This document shows, piece by piece, positions 41,293 through 49,213 of a DNA stretch of 64,000 bases. This DNA comes from an uncultured Prevotellaceae bacterium. Lineage in GTDB: Bacteria; Bacteroidota; Bacteroidia; Bacteroidales; Bacteroidaceae. Both the position numbers and the translations under genes were made by a program. How positions within the stretch are numbered: position 1 is the stretch's first letter; each line of letters begins with the position of its first letter. The notes under the pieces are model-generated. The model was not told where the DNA came from, ran no database searches, and saw only the letters and a program-made list of their open reading frames with translations. The stretch covers positions 17,375 to 81,374 of the forward strand of contig OMWC01000015.1 in the NCBI GenBank assembly GCA_900314655.1, in the 5' to 3' direction.

Positions 41293-42582
41293 CTACTCCA
41301 CAATCGGCTTCGTGGGATTGATGAAGCTGAAGAGAAGGGCGGAGATGAGGAGCATGCCGGCAATCATGTAGAGGGGGAGGTTGTAGTTGCCGGAGGCTTG
41401 CACGAGGTAACCGAAAAGGATGCCGCAGAAGAAACCGCCGATGTTGCCGAAAGTGTTCATGGCTCCAGAGATGGCTCCGGCATGCTGCTTGCCAAGGTCG
41501 ATGCAAAGGGCCCAGGCCGAAGGAAGCATGAGATCGAAGATGCCGAAACAGAGGGAGAGGAACACAAAGACGGCCATCTTGCCGGGAATGAAGGCGGCGA
41601 GGAACATGCACAGGGCGGAGATGGTCAGCGAGGAGGTGCCGAGGGCTTTGCGGCCTACCTTCAGACCGTATTTTGCCGAGAGCTTGTCGGTGAGATAGCC
41701 GCCGGTGATATTACCAATCATACTCATGATGAAGGGTACGGCCACGGCGTAGGTGAGTTCGCTCTTGGCAAAACCGCGCCCTAACTCCATGAACGTGGGG
41801 AACCAACTGAAGAAGAACCATGACCCGAAGGCATAGAAGAAATACATGGCGCAGATGGTCCAGAACTGGCGGTTGTGGAGAATAGGCCCCCACTTGACCC
41901 CCTCCATACCTCCCCGAGGGGAGGCTTCTTGCTGCTCTCCCCCTCGGGGGAGTTGGAGAGGGGTTGGCTTTTTATCCCGATACATGATATACCAAACCAC
42001 GGCCCAGATGACTCCCAATCCGCCCAAAAGCCAGAAGGCGGCGCGCCATCCTAACCATGCCATGACGGGAATCACCACAAAGGGGGTGAGGGCTCCGCCC
42101 ATGCGGCTGGCTGCCCATACGTAACCTTGCGCCTTGCCCACTTCGTGCTTTTCGAACCAACGACTGATGACGCCCGTGGAACAGGGGGAACTGCCGGCTT
42201 CGCCAACGCCAAACATGAAGCGGATGATAAGCAGCGAAACCAGTCCGCCGGCTACGCCCGTGAATGCAGTAAACAGAGACCACCAAAGCACAATCTCGGT
42301 CAAAACCTTGCGGTGACCGTGGCGGTCGCCGTAAGCTCCCATGGGGATTTGCATCAGGCCATAGCTCAGAATGAACGCACTCTGCACCCATCCCCATTCG
42401 GCGGCCGAGAGGTTCAGGTCTTTCATGATGGACGAACCTGCTACGCTAATGTTGATGCGGTCGAGAAAGGTGACGATGCCGAGAATGACCAACATCGCCA
42501 GGATGAAATTCTTCCTGGAAGACCCACCCCTGCCCTCCCTGTTTAGGGAGGGGGATTCTTCACTCTTCATTCTTTCATTCAT
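41293..42582 (-). CDS. MFS permease of the anion:cation symporter type (hexuronate/galactonate-like)
   Basis: 429 aa, twelve predicted membrane helices. The family pattern DRINISVAGSSIMKDL at the first helix, GAYGDRHGHRKV in loop 2-3 and ESS-like GEAGSSPCSTGVISRWF are typical of the ACS family, which imports sugar acids with protons. Two stretches are repeat-derived: the N-terminal PSLNREGRGG (residues 11-20) and PTPLQLPRGGEQQEASPRGG in the central cytoplasmic loop (206-225). Both lie in regions that tolerate insertion. It probably supplies substrate to the sugar-acid enzymes around 32-35 kb, from which it is now separated by the R-M genes. Confidence 0.9.
   Translation of the reverse strand: MNERMKSEESPSLNREGRGGSSRKNFILAMLVILGIVTFLDRINISVAGSSIMKDLNLSAAEWGWVQSAFILSYGLMQIPMGAYGDRHGHRKVLTEIVLWWSLFTAFTGVAGGLVSLLIIRFMFGVGEAGSSPCSTGVISRWFEKHEVGKAQGYVWAASRMGGALTPFVVIPVMAWLGWRAAFWLLGGLGVIWAVVWYIMYRDKKPTPLQLPRGGEQQEASPRGGMEGVKWGPILHNRQFWTICAMYFFYAFGSWFFFSWFPTFMELGRGFAKSELTYAVAVPFIMSMIGNITGGYLTDKLSAKYGLKVGRKALGTSSLTISALCMFLAAFIPGKMAVFVFLSLCFGIFDLMLPSAWALCIDLGKQHAGAISGAMNTFGNIGGFFCGILFGYLVQASGNYNLPLYMIAGMLLISALLFSFINPTKPIVE
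41896..41967. repeat. Pair of GC-rich palindromes inside the MFS gene
   Basis: CCTCCCCGAGGGGAGG (41909-41924) and CTCCCCCTCGGGGGAG (41937-41952) with GC-rich flanks, read in frame as about 23 codons of the permease's central loop. Confidence 0.75.
42521..42552 (+). repeat. GC-rich palindromic element in the MFS N-terminus
   Basis: Same element as 7244-7275 with one or two differences (GACCCACCCCTG then CCCTCCCTGTTTAGGGAGGG). In both genes it is read in the same frame and gives PSLNREGRGG. Heptad TTCACTC repeats follow and supply the MFS start region. Confidence 0.85.
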
Positions 42583-42630
42583 TAATTTTGAAAGCGTTTT
42601 CTGTAGAAAACGATTGCTTTACTCTTCACT

Positions 42631-43287
42631 TTAAAGATTAAGGAACTGGCGCAGGCCTTTCACACCGAGGATGGGGCTGGAGAGAACGGGCTTGCCGGTG
42701 AGTTCGGAAAGACGCTGCTCCATGCGGGCCATCGAACCTTGTGCCAAAACAAACATATCCACTTGGTCGGCAATCCTTGCGGCAGCCTCGGCTATCAGCC
42801 GGTCGTGGGTTTCGCCGTCACCGCTTTGTCCGGCGGCAAAGGCTCCGTCGGCCAGTCCGTCCACAAGTGTCACTTGCCGTCCTGCCTTGCGGGCTTCGTT
42901 CTCGAGAAGACGGCGGGTGGGGTCGAGGGTGGTGGAAAGGGTAGAGATGACGCCGATGCGGTCGGCTGTTGTTACGGCCTTTTGAGCCATGGGCTGATCA
43001 ATGCGGAATACGGGAATGGGGGCATAGATGTTGCCATAGTCGGCCACATCGCCTACCGAAGAACAGGTGTTGAACACCACGTCGGCACCGGCATCGGCGG
43101 CAGCCACGTAGTGGGAGAGCAGACGGCGGCGCACGGCAGGCGTCACCTCATTGTTGGCGATGACTTCCTGGATGAGCGAGTCGTCGGCAATATGGTTCAG
43201 TTTCACTTCGGGAAGGTATTCCTTGAAAATCTCTGTCAGGGGTTGTACAAGCGCCATGGCGGTATGTACGGCTACTACTTTGATCAT
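42631..43287 (-). CDS. Aspartate/glutamate racemase-family protein
   Basis: 218 aa. VVAVHTAMALVQPLTE at the start, the first catalytic Cys in FNTCSSVGDV (Cys74), and IGVISTLSTTLDPTRRLL follow the Asp/Glu racemase and hydantoin racemase fold. The second Cys expected in the C-terminal half is replaced (FVLAQGSMARM where the family has CGS). It may therefore be an isomerase or lyase of a different kind. It lies 48 bases upstream of the MFS permease and probably belongs to the same sugar-acid locus. Promoter at 43357. Confidence 0.8.
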   Translation of the reverse strand: MIKVVAVHTAMALVQPLTEIFKEYLPEVKLNHIADDSLIQEVIANNEVTPAVRRRLLSHYVAAADAGADVVFNTCSSVGDVADYGNIYAPIPVFRIDQPMAQKAVTTADRIGVISTLSTTLDPTRRLLENEARKAGRQVTLVDGLADGAFAAGQSGDGETHDRLIAEAAARIADQVDMFVLAQGSMARMEQRLSELTGKPVLSSPILGVKGLRQFLNL

Positions 43288-43290
43288 ATT

Positions 43291-43322
43291 ATTAAGTTTT
43301 TAAGTTTGTGAGTTTTTAAGTT
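43291..43322. repeat. Octad repeat TTTAAGTT
   Basis: Four units with exact 8-bp period (ATTAAGTT, TTTAAGTT, TGTGAGTT, TTTAAGTT) directly before the racemase gene. A second octad run (TTTTTTAC, 43391-43430) sits just across the promoter. Confidence 0.7.
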
Positions 43323-43356
43323 TGACGCTGCCTTCGTTTGTACGAAATTTGATGCT

Positions 43357-43365
43357 GCAAAAATA
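43357..43365 (-). promoter_or_regulatory. -7 element of the racemase-MFS unit
   Basis: TATTTTTGC on the minus strand, 69 bases before ATG 43287. Confidence 0.6.
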
Positions 43366-43439
43366 GTAAAAAGAATGGTAAAGTGCAAGTATTTTACTTT
43401 TTTTACCTTTTTACTTTTTTACCTTTTTACTTTTTTGTG

Positions 43440-43447
43440 TACTTTTG
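43440..43447 (+). promoter_or_regulatory. -7-like element immediately before the TrhA-like gene
   Basis: TACTTTTG, only 8 bases before ATG 43456, which would give a leaderless or nearly leaderless mRNA. Confidence 0.5.
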
Positions 43448-43455
43448 TAAACAGA

Positions 43456-44124
43456 ATGGCTATTAAATATACAAAAGGAGAAGAGATTTGGAACTCCAGT
43501 TCCCATGGCGCCGGCATTCTGCTGGGCGTCGTGGTGGGCATTATCTTCCTGATATGGTGCTTCCGCGAAGGTGATGGCTGGGCTTCTACTGCGGTCATCC
43601 TCTATCTGGTGGGCATGCTTTTCTCTTACATCACCTCAACGGTATATCATGCGCTGCCGCATCGGTTTATGACGGGCAAACGGGCCATTGCCAAGGAAAC
43701 GTGGCGCAAACTGGACCATGCGGCCATCTACTGGCACATTGCCGGCAGTTATAGTCCGCTGACGCTCATTGCCCTTCGTGAACAGGGCTACTGGGGGTGG
43801 ACGCTGTTTTGCTTTGTCTGGCTATGTGCGATAGCAGGGACGGTGATGAGTTTCGTGCGGCTGAAGGAGCACAGCCATCTGGAAACCTTTTGTTTCATCG
43901 GCATGGGACTTTCGGTGCTGGTGGCTTTCAAGCCTCTGATAGCCAGCGTCTCCACGGCGGCCGTGATATGGATCATAGCCGAGGGCGTATGCTATATCAC
44001 CGGAGCCGTGTTCTATAGTCTGAACAAGCAGAAATACATGCACACGGTGTTTCATTTCTTCGTGTTGGCGGGAAGTGTATGCCATATCATTGCCGTGTGG
44101 GATGTGCTGATGCAGTACCTTTGA
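43456..44124 (+). CDS. TrhA/hemolysin III-family membrane protein
   Basis: 222 aa from ATG 43456 (MAIKYTKGEEIWNSSSHGAGI); the upstream Phe-rich extension is repeat DNA. Seven membrane helices are predicted. The conserved SHGAG, STVYHALPH, KLDHAAIYWHIAGSYSP and C-terminal MHTVFHFFVLAGSVCH carry the His/Asp/Ser residues that bind zinc in the PAQR/hemolysin III family. TrhA has been linked to membrane energetics in Escherichia; true hemolysin activity is doubtful. Single gene. Confidence 0.9.
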   Translation: MAIKYTKGEEIWNSSSHGAGILLGVVVGIIFLIWCFREGDGWASTAVILYLVGMLFSYITSTVYHALPHRFMTGKRAIAKETWRKLDHAAIYWHIAGSYSPLTLIALREQGYWGWTLFCFVWLCAIAGTVMSFVRLKEHSHLETFCFIGMGLSVLVAFKPLIASVSTAAVIWIIAEGVCYITGAVFYSLNKQKYMHTVFHFFVLAGSVCHIIAVWDVLMQYL

Positions 44125-44156
44125 TGGTTTAAAAAACGTTAACGGCCTAAAAATTC

Positions 44157-44184
44157 TTCACGCTTCACGCTTCACTATTCACTT
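44157..44184. repeat. Heptad repeat TTCACGC before the tRNA gene
   Basis: Four units with exact 7-bp period (TTCACGC twice, TTCACTA, TTCACTT), immediately upstream of the tRNA promoter. Confidence 0.7.
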
Positions 44185-44191
44185 TTATTCG

Positions 44192-44200
44192 TACCTTTGC
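44192..44200 (+). promoter_or_regulatory. -7 element of the tRNA-Val gene
   Basis: TACCTTTGC, 18 bases before the tRNA. Confidence 0.7.
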
Positions 44201-44218
44201 ACCCGCAAATCAGCGAAT

Positions 44219-44293
44219 GGGGGCGTAGCCCAGTTGGTTTAGAGCGCTGCAGTCACATTGCAGAGGTCAACAGTTCGAGCCTGTTCGTCCCCA
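44219..44293 (+). tRNA. tRNA-Val (anticodon CAC)
   Basis: 75 bases. Acceptor stem GGGGGCG/CGTCCCC (one G-T pair), D arm with AGTTGGTTTAGA, anticodon stem CTGCA/TGCAG with loop GTCACAT, giving anticodon CAC. The T arm is ACAGTTCGAGCCTGT. CCA is not encoded. A promoter precedes it and a terminator follows. Confidence 0.93.
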
Positions 44294-44307
44294 CAAACAT
44301 GCTAACG

Positions 44308-44336
44308 GGAAAGTGAATAATCACTTTCCTTTTTTA
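44308..44336 (+). terminator. Terminator after tRNA-Val
   Basis: GGAAAGTGA-ATAA-TCACTTTCC followed by seven T, a textbook intrinsic terminator. Confidence 0.9.
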
Positions 44337-44358
44337 TTAATCATAAAGTTGTGAGAGA

Positions 44359-45273
44359 ATGCCTAAATCCTTAGATACCAAAGAGATACTGCAGCGCAAT
44401 GTTCGGTTGCTGAGCCTTACCACGGAAGATGAAGTGAAGATGGTTCCTTCTACGGATGCGCCCCTGCCTTCAGTAGATGAACTGCAGCATATCGTGGACA
44501 TGATCAAGCAGGTTGTATTCCATGGCTTCTTCGATGAGCGGAAACAGAATGCCGAAGTGCGCTCCTATGTTATCGGCGTCAATTTGGAGAAGGTGTTTTC
44601 TTCGCTGAAGAAGCAGATAGCCAGGGCTTTACATTATAAAGAAGTGGAGCGAGACAAGCAGGAGGTGTTTCAAGAGGCTTCTGAGATTGCCGTCCGTTTT
44701 ATTGACCATATACCCGAAATCAAGCGTGTCCTCTTCACGGATGTGGCTGCCGTCTATGAGAATGATCCCGCCGTTGACAACTACGGGGAGGTTATCTTCA
44801 GTTATCCCGTCATTCAGGCCATGGTGAGTTATCGCATTGCCCACCAACTGCTGGTGATGGGTGTGCCCGTCATTCCGAGAATCATCACGGAGCAGGCTCA
44901 TTCGGCTACGGGTATCGACATTCATCCTGGTGCTGAGATAGGCGAGTATTTCTCTATAGACCACGGCACTGGCGTGGTGATTGGCGAAACCTGCATCATC
45001 GGCAATCATGTCACACTGTATCAGGGCGTTACGCTGGGTGCGAAGAATTTCAAGATTAACCACGAAGGCAAGCCGCAGAGCGTGCCCCGCCATCCCATCT
45101 TGGAAGACTATGTGACGATTTATTCGAACAGCACGGTGCTGGGTCGCGTCACGATAGGCCATCATACGGTGGTTGGCGGTAATATCTGGGTAACCAACAG
45201 TCTGCCCCCTTATAGTACGCTGATTCAGGGCAAGGCTATCAGCATGGACTTTACCGACGGAGCAGGAATATAA
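44359..45273 (+). CDS. cysE: Serine O-acetyltransferase
   Basis: 304 aa. An N-terminal helical domain of about 170 residues is followed by a left-handed hexapeptide-repeat domain (GIDIHPGAEIGEYFSIDHGT, VVIGETCIIGNHVTLYQGV) and VPRHPILEDYVTIYSNSTVLG, as in SATs. It makes O-acetylserine from serine and acetyl-CoA for cysteine synthesis. The N-terminal part is longer than in enteric CysE, as in plant-like and Bacteroidetes SATs. It is preceded by the tRNA terminator, so it has its own promoter or relies on readthrough. Confidence 0.92.
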   Translation: MPKSLDTKEILQRNVRLLSLTTEDEVKMVPSTDAPLPSVDELQHIVDMIKQVVFHGFFDERKQNAEVRSYVIGVNLEKVFSSLKKQIARALHYKEVERDKQEVFQEASEIAVRFIDHIPEIKRVLFTDVAAVYENDPAVDNYGEVIFSYPVIQAMVSYRIAHQLLVMGVPVIPRIITEQAHSATGIDIHPGAEIGEYFSIDHGTGVVIGETCIIGNHVTLYQGVTLGAKNFKINHEGKPQSVPRHPILEDYVTIYSNSTVLGRVTIGHHTVVGGNIWVTNSLPPYSTLIQGKAISMDFTDGAGI

Positions 45274-45315
45274 AGAAAAGTAGGTTGAAAATTTGGTGCT
45301 TTGTCCGACTTTTCT

Positions 45316-45324
45316 TAACTTTGT
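45316..45324 (+). promoter_or_regulatory. -7-like element of the secreted nuclease gene
   Basis: TAACTTTGT, 26 bases before ATG 45351. Confidence 0.5.
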
Positions 45325-45350
45325 ACCCATAAATATGAAAACTTGATAAG

Positions 45351-46796
45351 ATGAAAAAGATTCTACTCATAGCAATCTCAGCAGTTTTCGCCTTGGGTGT
45401 TTTTGCTCAGGGCCCCAATGGTAGCGGCTCTTATTACAAGAATGCCGATGGTAAGAAAGGTAGTGCGCTGAAGACGGCGCTATATGGCATTATCAGCAAG
45501 AAGACTTCTGGCGTGGGCTACAGCTACGATGGGCTGCTGGTCGATTATGAAGAAACCGACAAACGTGCCGACGGCTATCTGCGCGACTGGTATGCGCCCA
45601 GTAATAAGTTCGTGATTGGAGGGCCGGCTGAAAATAGAAGCTATAGTAAAGAGGGTGACGGCTATAATCGTGAACATCTTGTTCCTCAGAGCTGGTTTGG
45701 CAGCGGAGATCCAAAGAGCGACATTATTCAAGTGGTACCCACCGACGGCTATGTGAACAACCGCCGCAGTAACTATCCTTTGGCAGATGTGAAATCGGCA
45801 ACCTATACCTCAAAGGACGGTTGCAAGCTGGGCAGTTGCGCCACGCCGGGCTATACGGGCACGGTGTTTGAACCGCTTAAGGATATTAAGGGCGACATTG
45901 CTCGCATCTATTTCTATATGGCCACACGCTACGAGAATCTGGTGGAGAATTGGGATGGAGCCACGGCAAGCATTGTCTTTGCGGGCAATAAATATCCGGC
46001 CTTCAACGATTGGTATCTGAAGCTGCTCTTCGAATGGTCGAAGAACGATCCAATCGACGAGGTGGAAAGAGCACGCAACAATGCCGTCTATAGCGAAAAG
46101 GTTCAGAAGAACCGCAATCCCTTTGTGGATTATCCCGGACTGGAAGAATATATCTGGGGCAGTTGTAAGGACGTGGCTTTCAGCTACGACAACTATCAGC
46201 AGCCTGAACATTCCGGTTCAAGCGTAGAGCCCGGAGGCGGTGAAGAACAAGGTGGCGGCCAAGAGCAGGGCGGTGAAACTCCAGCCAATGCTACGATTGC
46301 ACTCAATAACGCCTTCTTCGGCTGTTCTTATAATGGTGCCATCAATTCAGGCGATAGTCAGGATCTTGTAGGCACGCAGAATGGTATCACGGTAAAATAC
46401 TCACTTGCCAGTGGCTCAAACCGTTATTGTAATGATTCACAAATCCGACTCTATCAGAACAATACGTTTACCGTGAGTGTTGGTCAGGGCACCATCACAA
46501 AGATAGAGTTTGAATTGGTTACCTCTTCGAGCAAGACATTGTATGCCTCTACGGGTACCATCGATGGCCTGACTTGGACGGGCAATGCCAGCAGCGTGAC
46601 GTTCCATGTGAATAGTGGCAGCGGCAATATGCAAATCAAGAATATCAAGGTGACGGTATCCGTGCCTTCAGGTATCAAGAACCTGTTTACGAAGTCCCGC
46701 AAGGGCCGTCAGACTTATAATCTGAGAGGGCAGCGCGTGAAGAGGGCTGGCAAAGGCATCTATATCAAAAACGGAAAGAAAGTAATTATTCACTAA
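45351..46796 (+). CDS. Secreted endonuclease I-family protein with C-terminal sorting tail
   Basis: 481 aa. Signal peptide (MKKILLIAISAVFALGVFA-Q). Residues about 40-280 match endonuclease I, with the metal/catalytic block YNREHLVPQSWFG and GYVNNRRSNYPLAD. A Gly/Glu/Gln linker (about 285-305) leads to a beta-sandwich (NNAFFGCSYNGAI to KNIKVTVSV) and an end of YNLRGQRVKRAGKGIYI, which resembles type IX sorting or Bacteroidetes surface-anchoring tails. It probably degrades extracellular DNA or RNA for nutrients or biofilm dispersal. Confidence 0.9.
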   Translation: MKKILLIAISAVFALGVFAQGPNGSGSYYKNADGKKGSALKTALYGIISKKTSGVGYSYDGLLVDYEETDKRADGYLRDWYAPSNKFVIGGPAENRSYSKEGDGYNREHLVPQSWFGSGDPKSDIIQVVPTDGYVNNRRSNYPLADVKSATYTSKDGCKLGSCATPGYTGTVFEPLKDIKGDIARIYFYMATRYENLVENWDGATASIVFAGNKYPAFNDWYLKLLFEWSKNDPIDEVERARNNAVYSEKVQKNRNPFVDYPGLEEYIWGSCKDVAFSYDNYQQPEHSGSSVEPGGGEEQGGGQEQGGETPANATIALNNAFFGCSYNGAINSGDSQDLVGTQNGITVKYSLASGSNRYCNDSQIRLYQNNTFTVSVGQGTITKIEFELVTSSSKTLYASTGTIDGLTWTGNASSVTFHVNSGSGNMQIKNIKVTVSVPSGIKNLFTKSRKGRQTYNLRGQRVKRAGKGIYIKNGKKVIIH

Positions 46797-46809
46797 AATT
46801 TTTAATATC

Positions 46810-47691
46810 ATGAGATTAGACGGAAGAAGAGAAAGCAGTAATGTGGACGACCGCCGCGGCATGAGTGGTGGTGCGAAAGCAGGTTTAGGACTCGGCGGTA
46901 TCGTGCTGATTGCCGTGATGACATTCCTCAGCGGTGGTAACCTCGGCGACGTGATTACCAACGTGGGAACGCAGATGGCAAGCCAGAACGTTACAACCTC
47001 CGACCAGCAACAACGTGAATTCACCGAGGAAGAACAGGCTATGGCCAAGTTCTCCAGTCAGGTGCTTGCCTCCACGGAAGACATCTGGGGAAAGGTGTTC
47101 GAGAGTATGGGCCGCACCTATAAGGCTCCGAAGATGGTGCTCTACACGAATGCCGTGCAGACGGCTTGCGGACAGGGTACTGCATCCGTAGGTCCTTTCT
47201 ATTGCTCTGGCGACCAGTGCCTTTACATCGACCTCTCATTCTTTACTTCCATGCGCCGCTCGCTGGGAATCCAGAACAAGGGCGACCTCGATTTCGCCTT
47301 TGCCTACGTGATTGCCCATGAGGTGGGCCACCATGTGGAGTATCTCTTAGGCACGCTCAACAAGGCTCATCAGGCCATGAGCCGCACCAACAAGGTGGAA
47401 GCCAATAAGATCAGCGTGCGCCTGGAGCTTCTGGCCGACTATTATGCCGGAGTATGGGGCCACTATGAGAACGAGACTTTCCAGAGCATTGATGAGAACG
47501 ATCTTCAGGAAGCCATTGAGACCGCTCAGAAGATTGGCGACAACTACCTGCAGGAGAAGGCTCAGGGCTATTCTTCACCCGAGTCGTTCACCCACGGAAC
47601 CTCTGCCCAGCGTATGCGCTGGCTGAAGCGCGGACTTGAGACTGGCGACATGAGCGTATCCACCTTCAACGTAAGCGAGAGCGAACTCTAA
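46810..47691 (+). CDS. Neutral zinc metallopeptidase, YpfJ family
   Basis: 293 aa. N-terminal MRLDGRRESSNVDDRRG and one membrane helix (AGLGLGGIVLIAVMTFLSGG) are typical of the YpfJ/KPN_02809 family. The active site is AHEVGHHVEYLLG. ISVRLELLADYYAGVWGH carries the third ligand. Substrate unknown. It follows the nuclease gene by 13 bases and ends at the terminator 47706-47746. Confidence 0.9.
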   Translation: MRLDGRRESSNVDDRRGMSGGAKAGLGLGGIVLIAVMTFLSGGNLGDVITNVGTQMASQNVTTSDQQQREFTEEEQAMAKFSSQVLASTEDIWGKVFESMGRTYKAPKMVLYTNAVQTACGQGTASVGPFYCSGDQCLYIDLSFFTSMRRSLGIQNKGDLDFAFAYVIAHEVGHHVEYLLGTLNKAHQAMSRTNKVEANKISVRLELLADYYAGVWGHYENETFQSIDENDLQEAIETAQKIGDNYLQEKAQGYSSPESFTHGTSAQRMRWLKRGLETGDMSVSTFNVSESEL

Positions 47692-47705
47692 TCCCAAAAT
47701 CTAAG

Positions 47706-47746
47706 CAATCCCGGAAGGCTTTCGTCTTTCGGGATTGTTCTTTTTT
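47706..47746 (+). terminator. Terminator abutting the EamA start codon
   Basis: CAATCCCG pairs with CGGGATTG, with an inner AAG/CTT, and a T-rich run reaches the ATG at 47747. Confidence 0.85.
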
Positions 47747-48613
47747 ATGAAGAAAGCCTTTCTCCAGCTTCATGCTTCCATCCTGCTGGCGGGATTCACG
47801 GGAGTGCTCGGACGCCTCATTTCGATGAATGAGGTGGACATCGTGTTCTATCGCATTCTCGTTGCCCTGCTTATCCTGATTGTCTTTGTGGGCATTCCGA
47901 GGGTGGGGTGGAGAAAGTTCTTCCAGATAGCCGGATGCGGAGCCCTGTTGGCCATCCATTGGATTCTCTTCTACAGTTCCATCAAGATGTCTAACGTCTC
48001 CATCGGTGTGGTCTGCTATGCCTTGGTGGGTTTCTATACGGCTTTGCTTGAACCATGGATCTACCATCGAAAGGTGAGGTTCAGCGAAGTGGGTTTCTCG
48101 CTCATCACCCTGCTGGGCATACTCTTGATATTCTCTTTTGATCCCCGTTATCGGGGCGGCATCCTGATGGGTACGGTTTCTTCTTTCGTGGCAGCCCTCT
48201 TTATGGTGTTGGCCAAGAAGGTGAGCACCGACGTCAAGAGCCGCGACATGATGGTTTATGAGATGGTGGGCGGACTGGGCGGCACGCTGCTCTTCGCACC
48301 TCTCTATCTGCTTCTGTTTCCGGCTAAGAGTTCCGTATTGGTGTTGCCCGAAGGCAACGACGTGTGGTTCATCTTCTGCCATGCGCTTTTCTGCACTTGT
48401 CTGATGTATATGCTGCAACTGATGTGCCTGAAGAAACTGTCGGCCTTCACGGTCAATCTCTCCTACAATCTGGAGCCCGTCTATAGCATTGTCATCGCAT
48501 TTATCATCTTCGGTGAGGGGCGCGAACTCAACTTCAGTTTCTATCTCGGCATTGCGCTCATTCTCGTCAGTGTTGCCTTGCAGACGCTTTCTGCCCTCAA
48601 GTCAAGGACGTGA
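47747..48613 (+). CDS. EamA/DMT-family permease
   Basis: 288 aa from ATG 47747 (MKKAFLQLHASILLAGFTGV). Ten membrane helices with the two-repeat EamA layout (LGRLISMNEVDIVFYRI, LLAIHWILFYSSIKMSNVS, SYNLEPVYSIVIAFIIFGE). Exports or imports a small metabolite that cannot be named. The ATG lies at the very end of the preceding terminator's T-run, with no room for a leader, so expression depends on readthrough or on a start further in, such as the ATG at residue 28 (MNEVD). Confidence 0.87.
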   Translation: MKKAFLQLHASILLAGFTGVLGRLISMNEVDIVFYRILVALLILIVFVGIPRVGWRKFFQIAGCGALLAIHWILFYSSIKMSNVSIGVVCYALVGFYTALLEPWIYHRKVRFSEVGFSLITLLGILLIFSFDPRYRGGILMGTVSSFVAALFMVLAKKVSTDVKSRDMMVYEMVGGLGGTLLFAPLYLLLFPAKSSVLVLPEGNDVWFIFCHALFCTCLMYMLQLMCLKKLSAFTVNLSYNLEPVYSIVIAFIIFGEGRELNFSFYLGIALILVSVALQTLSALKSRT

Positions 48614-48712
48614 TTTAAAATCCGTTGACGTTTGTTGCATAAAACTTATCAAAAATACCCGAACTTATTATAAAAAATATGGCCAGAAGATACATCGGCA
48701 ATGAAAACCGCG

Positions 48713-48720
48713 TAACTTTG
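48713..48720 (+). promoter_or_regulatory. -7-like element immediately before the 48728 gene
   Basis: TAACTTTG, 7 bases before the ATG, which suggests leaderless transcription. Confidence 0.55.
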
Positions 48721-48727
48721 TCGGCTG

Positions 48728-49213
48728 ATGTACAGACAGGTGATCTTGACGTTGTTCTGTCTGCTGGTCGTCATGCAGACGCTGGCGCAGACGGAGGGCA
48801 GGGTAGTGGTCGTGGCTGATATGGAGACGCGGCGGCCTATCCGTGATGTGCTCGTCTATCTCGATAACGGCGATCATGTGAAACTCGGCTGGCAAGGCAA
48901 GTTCATGCTTTATCATCATAAGTTCAAGCGTGCCACCTTCTCCCATCCCGACTATCTCCGCCGTGTGATGGACAGTCAAGAATTCACCGTCGATACCGTA
49001 TTCCTGATTCCCCTCTGTCAGACGCTCAGCGAGGTCATCGTCACGGCCGAGGCTCCCCAGATCAATCCCCAGATAAGCAACAGCATCCGTCAGGAAGTAG
49101 CCACCCATGGCGTAAGTCCATCGGGTAGGGATTTCCTCTCCGTGCTCCGCCCCAAGGACCGCAAGCGCAAGAAGTTAGGCCAGAAAACCCGTGAGGCGTT
49201 GGAGAATTATTGA
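48728..49213 (+). CDS. Secreted protein with carboxypeptidase-regulatory-like domain
   Basis: 161 aa. Signal peptide (MYRQVILTLFCLLVVMQTLA-Q), then a short CarboxypepD_reg-like beta-sandwich (VVVVADMETRRPIRDVLVYLDN to TLSEVIVTAE), the same module that starts many TonB-dependent receptors in Bacteroidetes. The rest is a basic tail (RPKDRKRKKLGQKTREA). It may be a stand-alone adhesion or scaffold module. No partner gene is adjacent. Confidence 0.78.
   Translation: MYRQVILTLFCLLVVMQTLAQTEGRVVVVADMETRRPIRDVLVYLDNGDHVKLGWQGKFMLYHHKFKRATFSHPDYLRRVMDSQEFTVDTVFLIPLCQTLSEVIVTAEAPQINPQISNSIRQEVATHGVSPSGRDFLSVLRPKDRKRKKLGQKTREALENY

Noticed and set aside
44245..44252. TGCAGTC inside tRNA-Val as a fourth sigma-regulon element
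   Set aside because: It is part of the anticodon arm and lacks GGAC and TAGAG at the right spacing.
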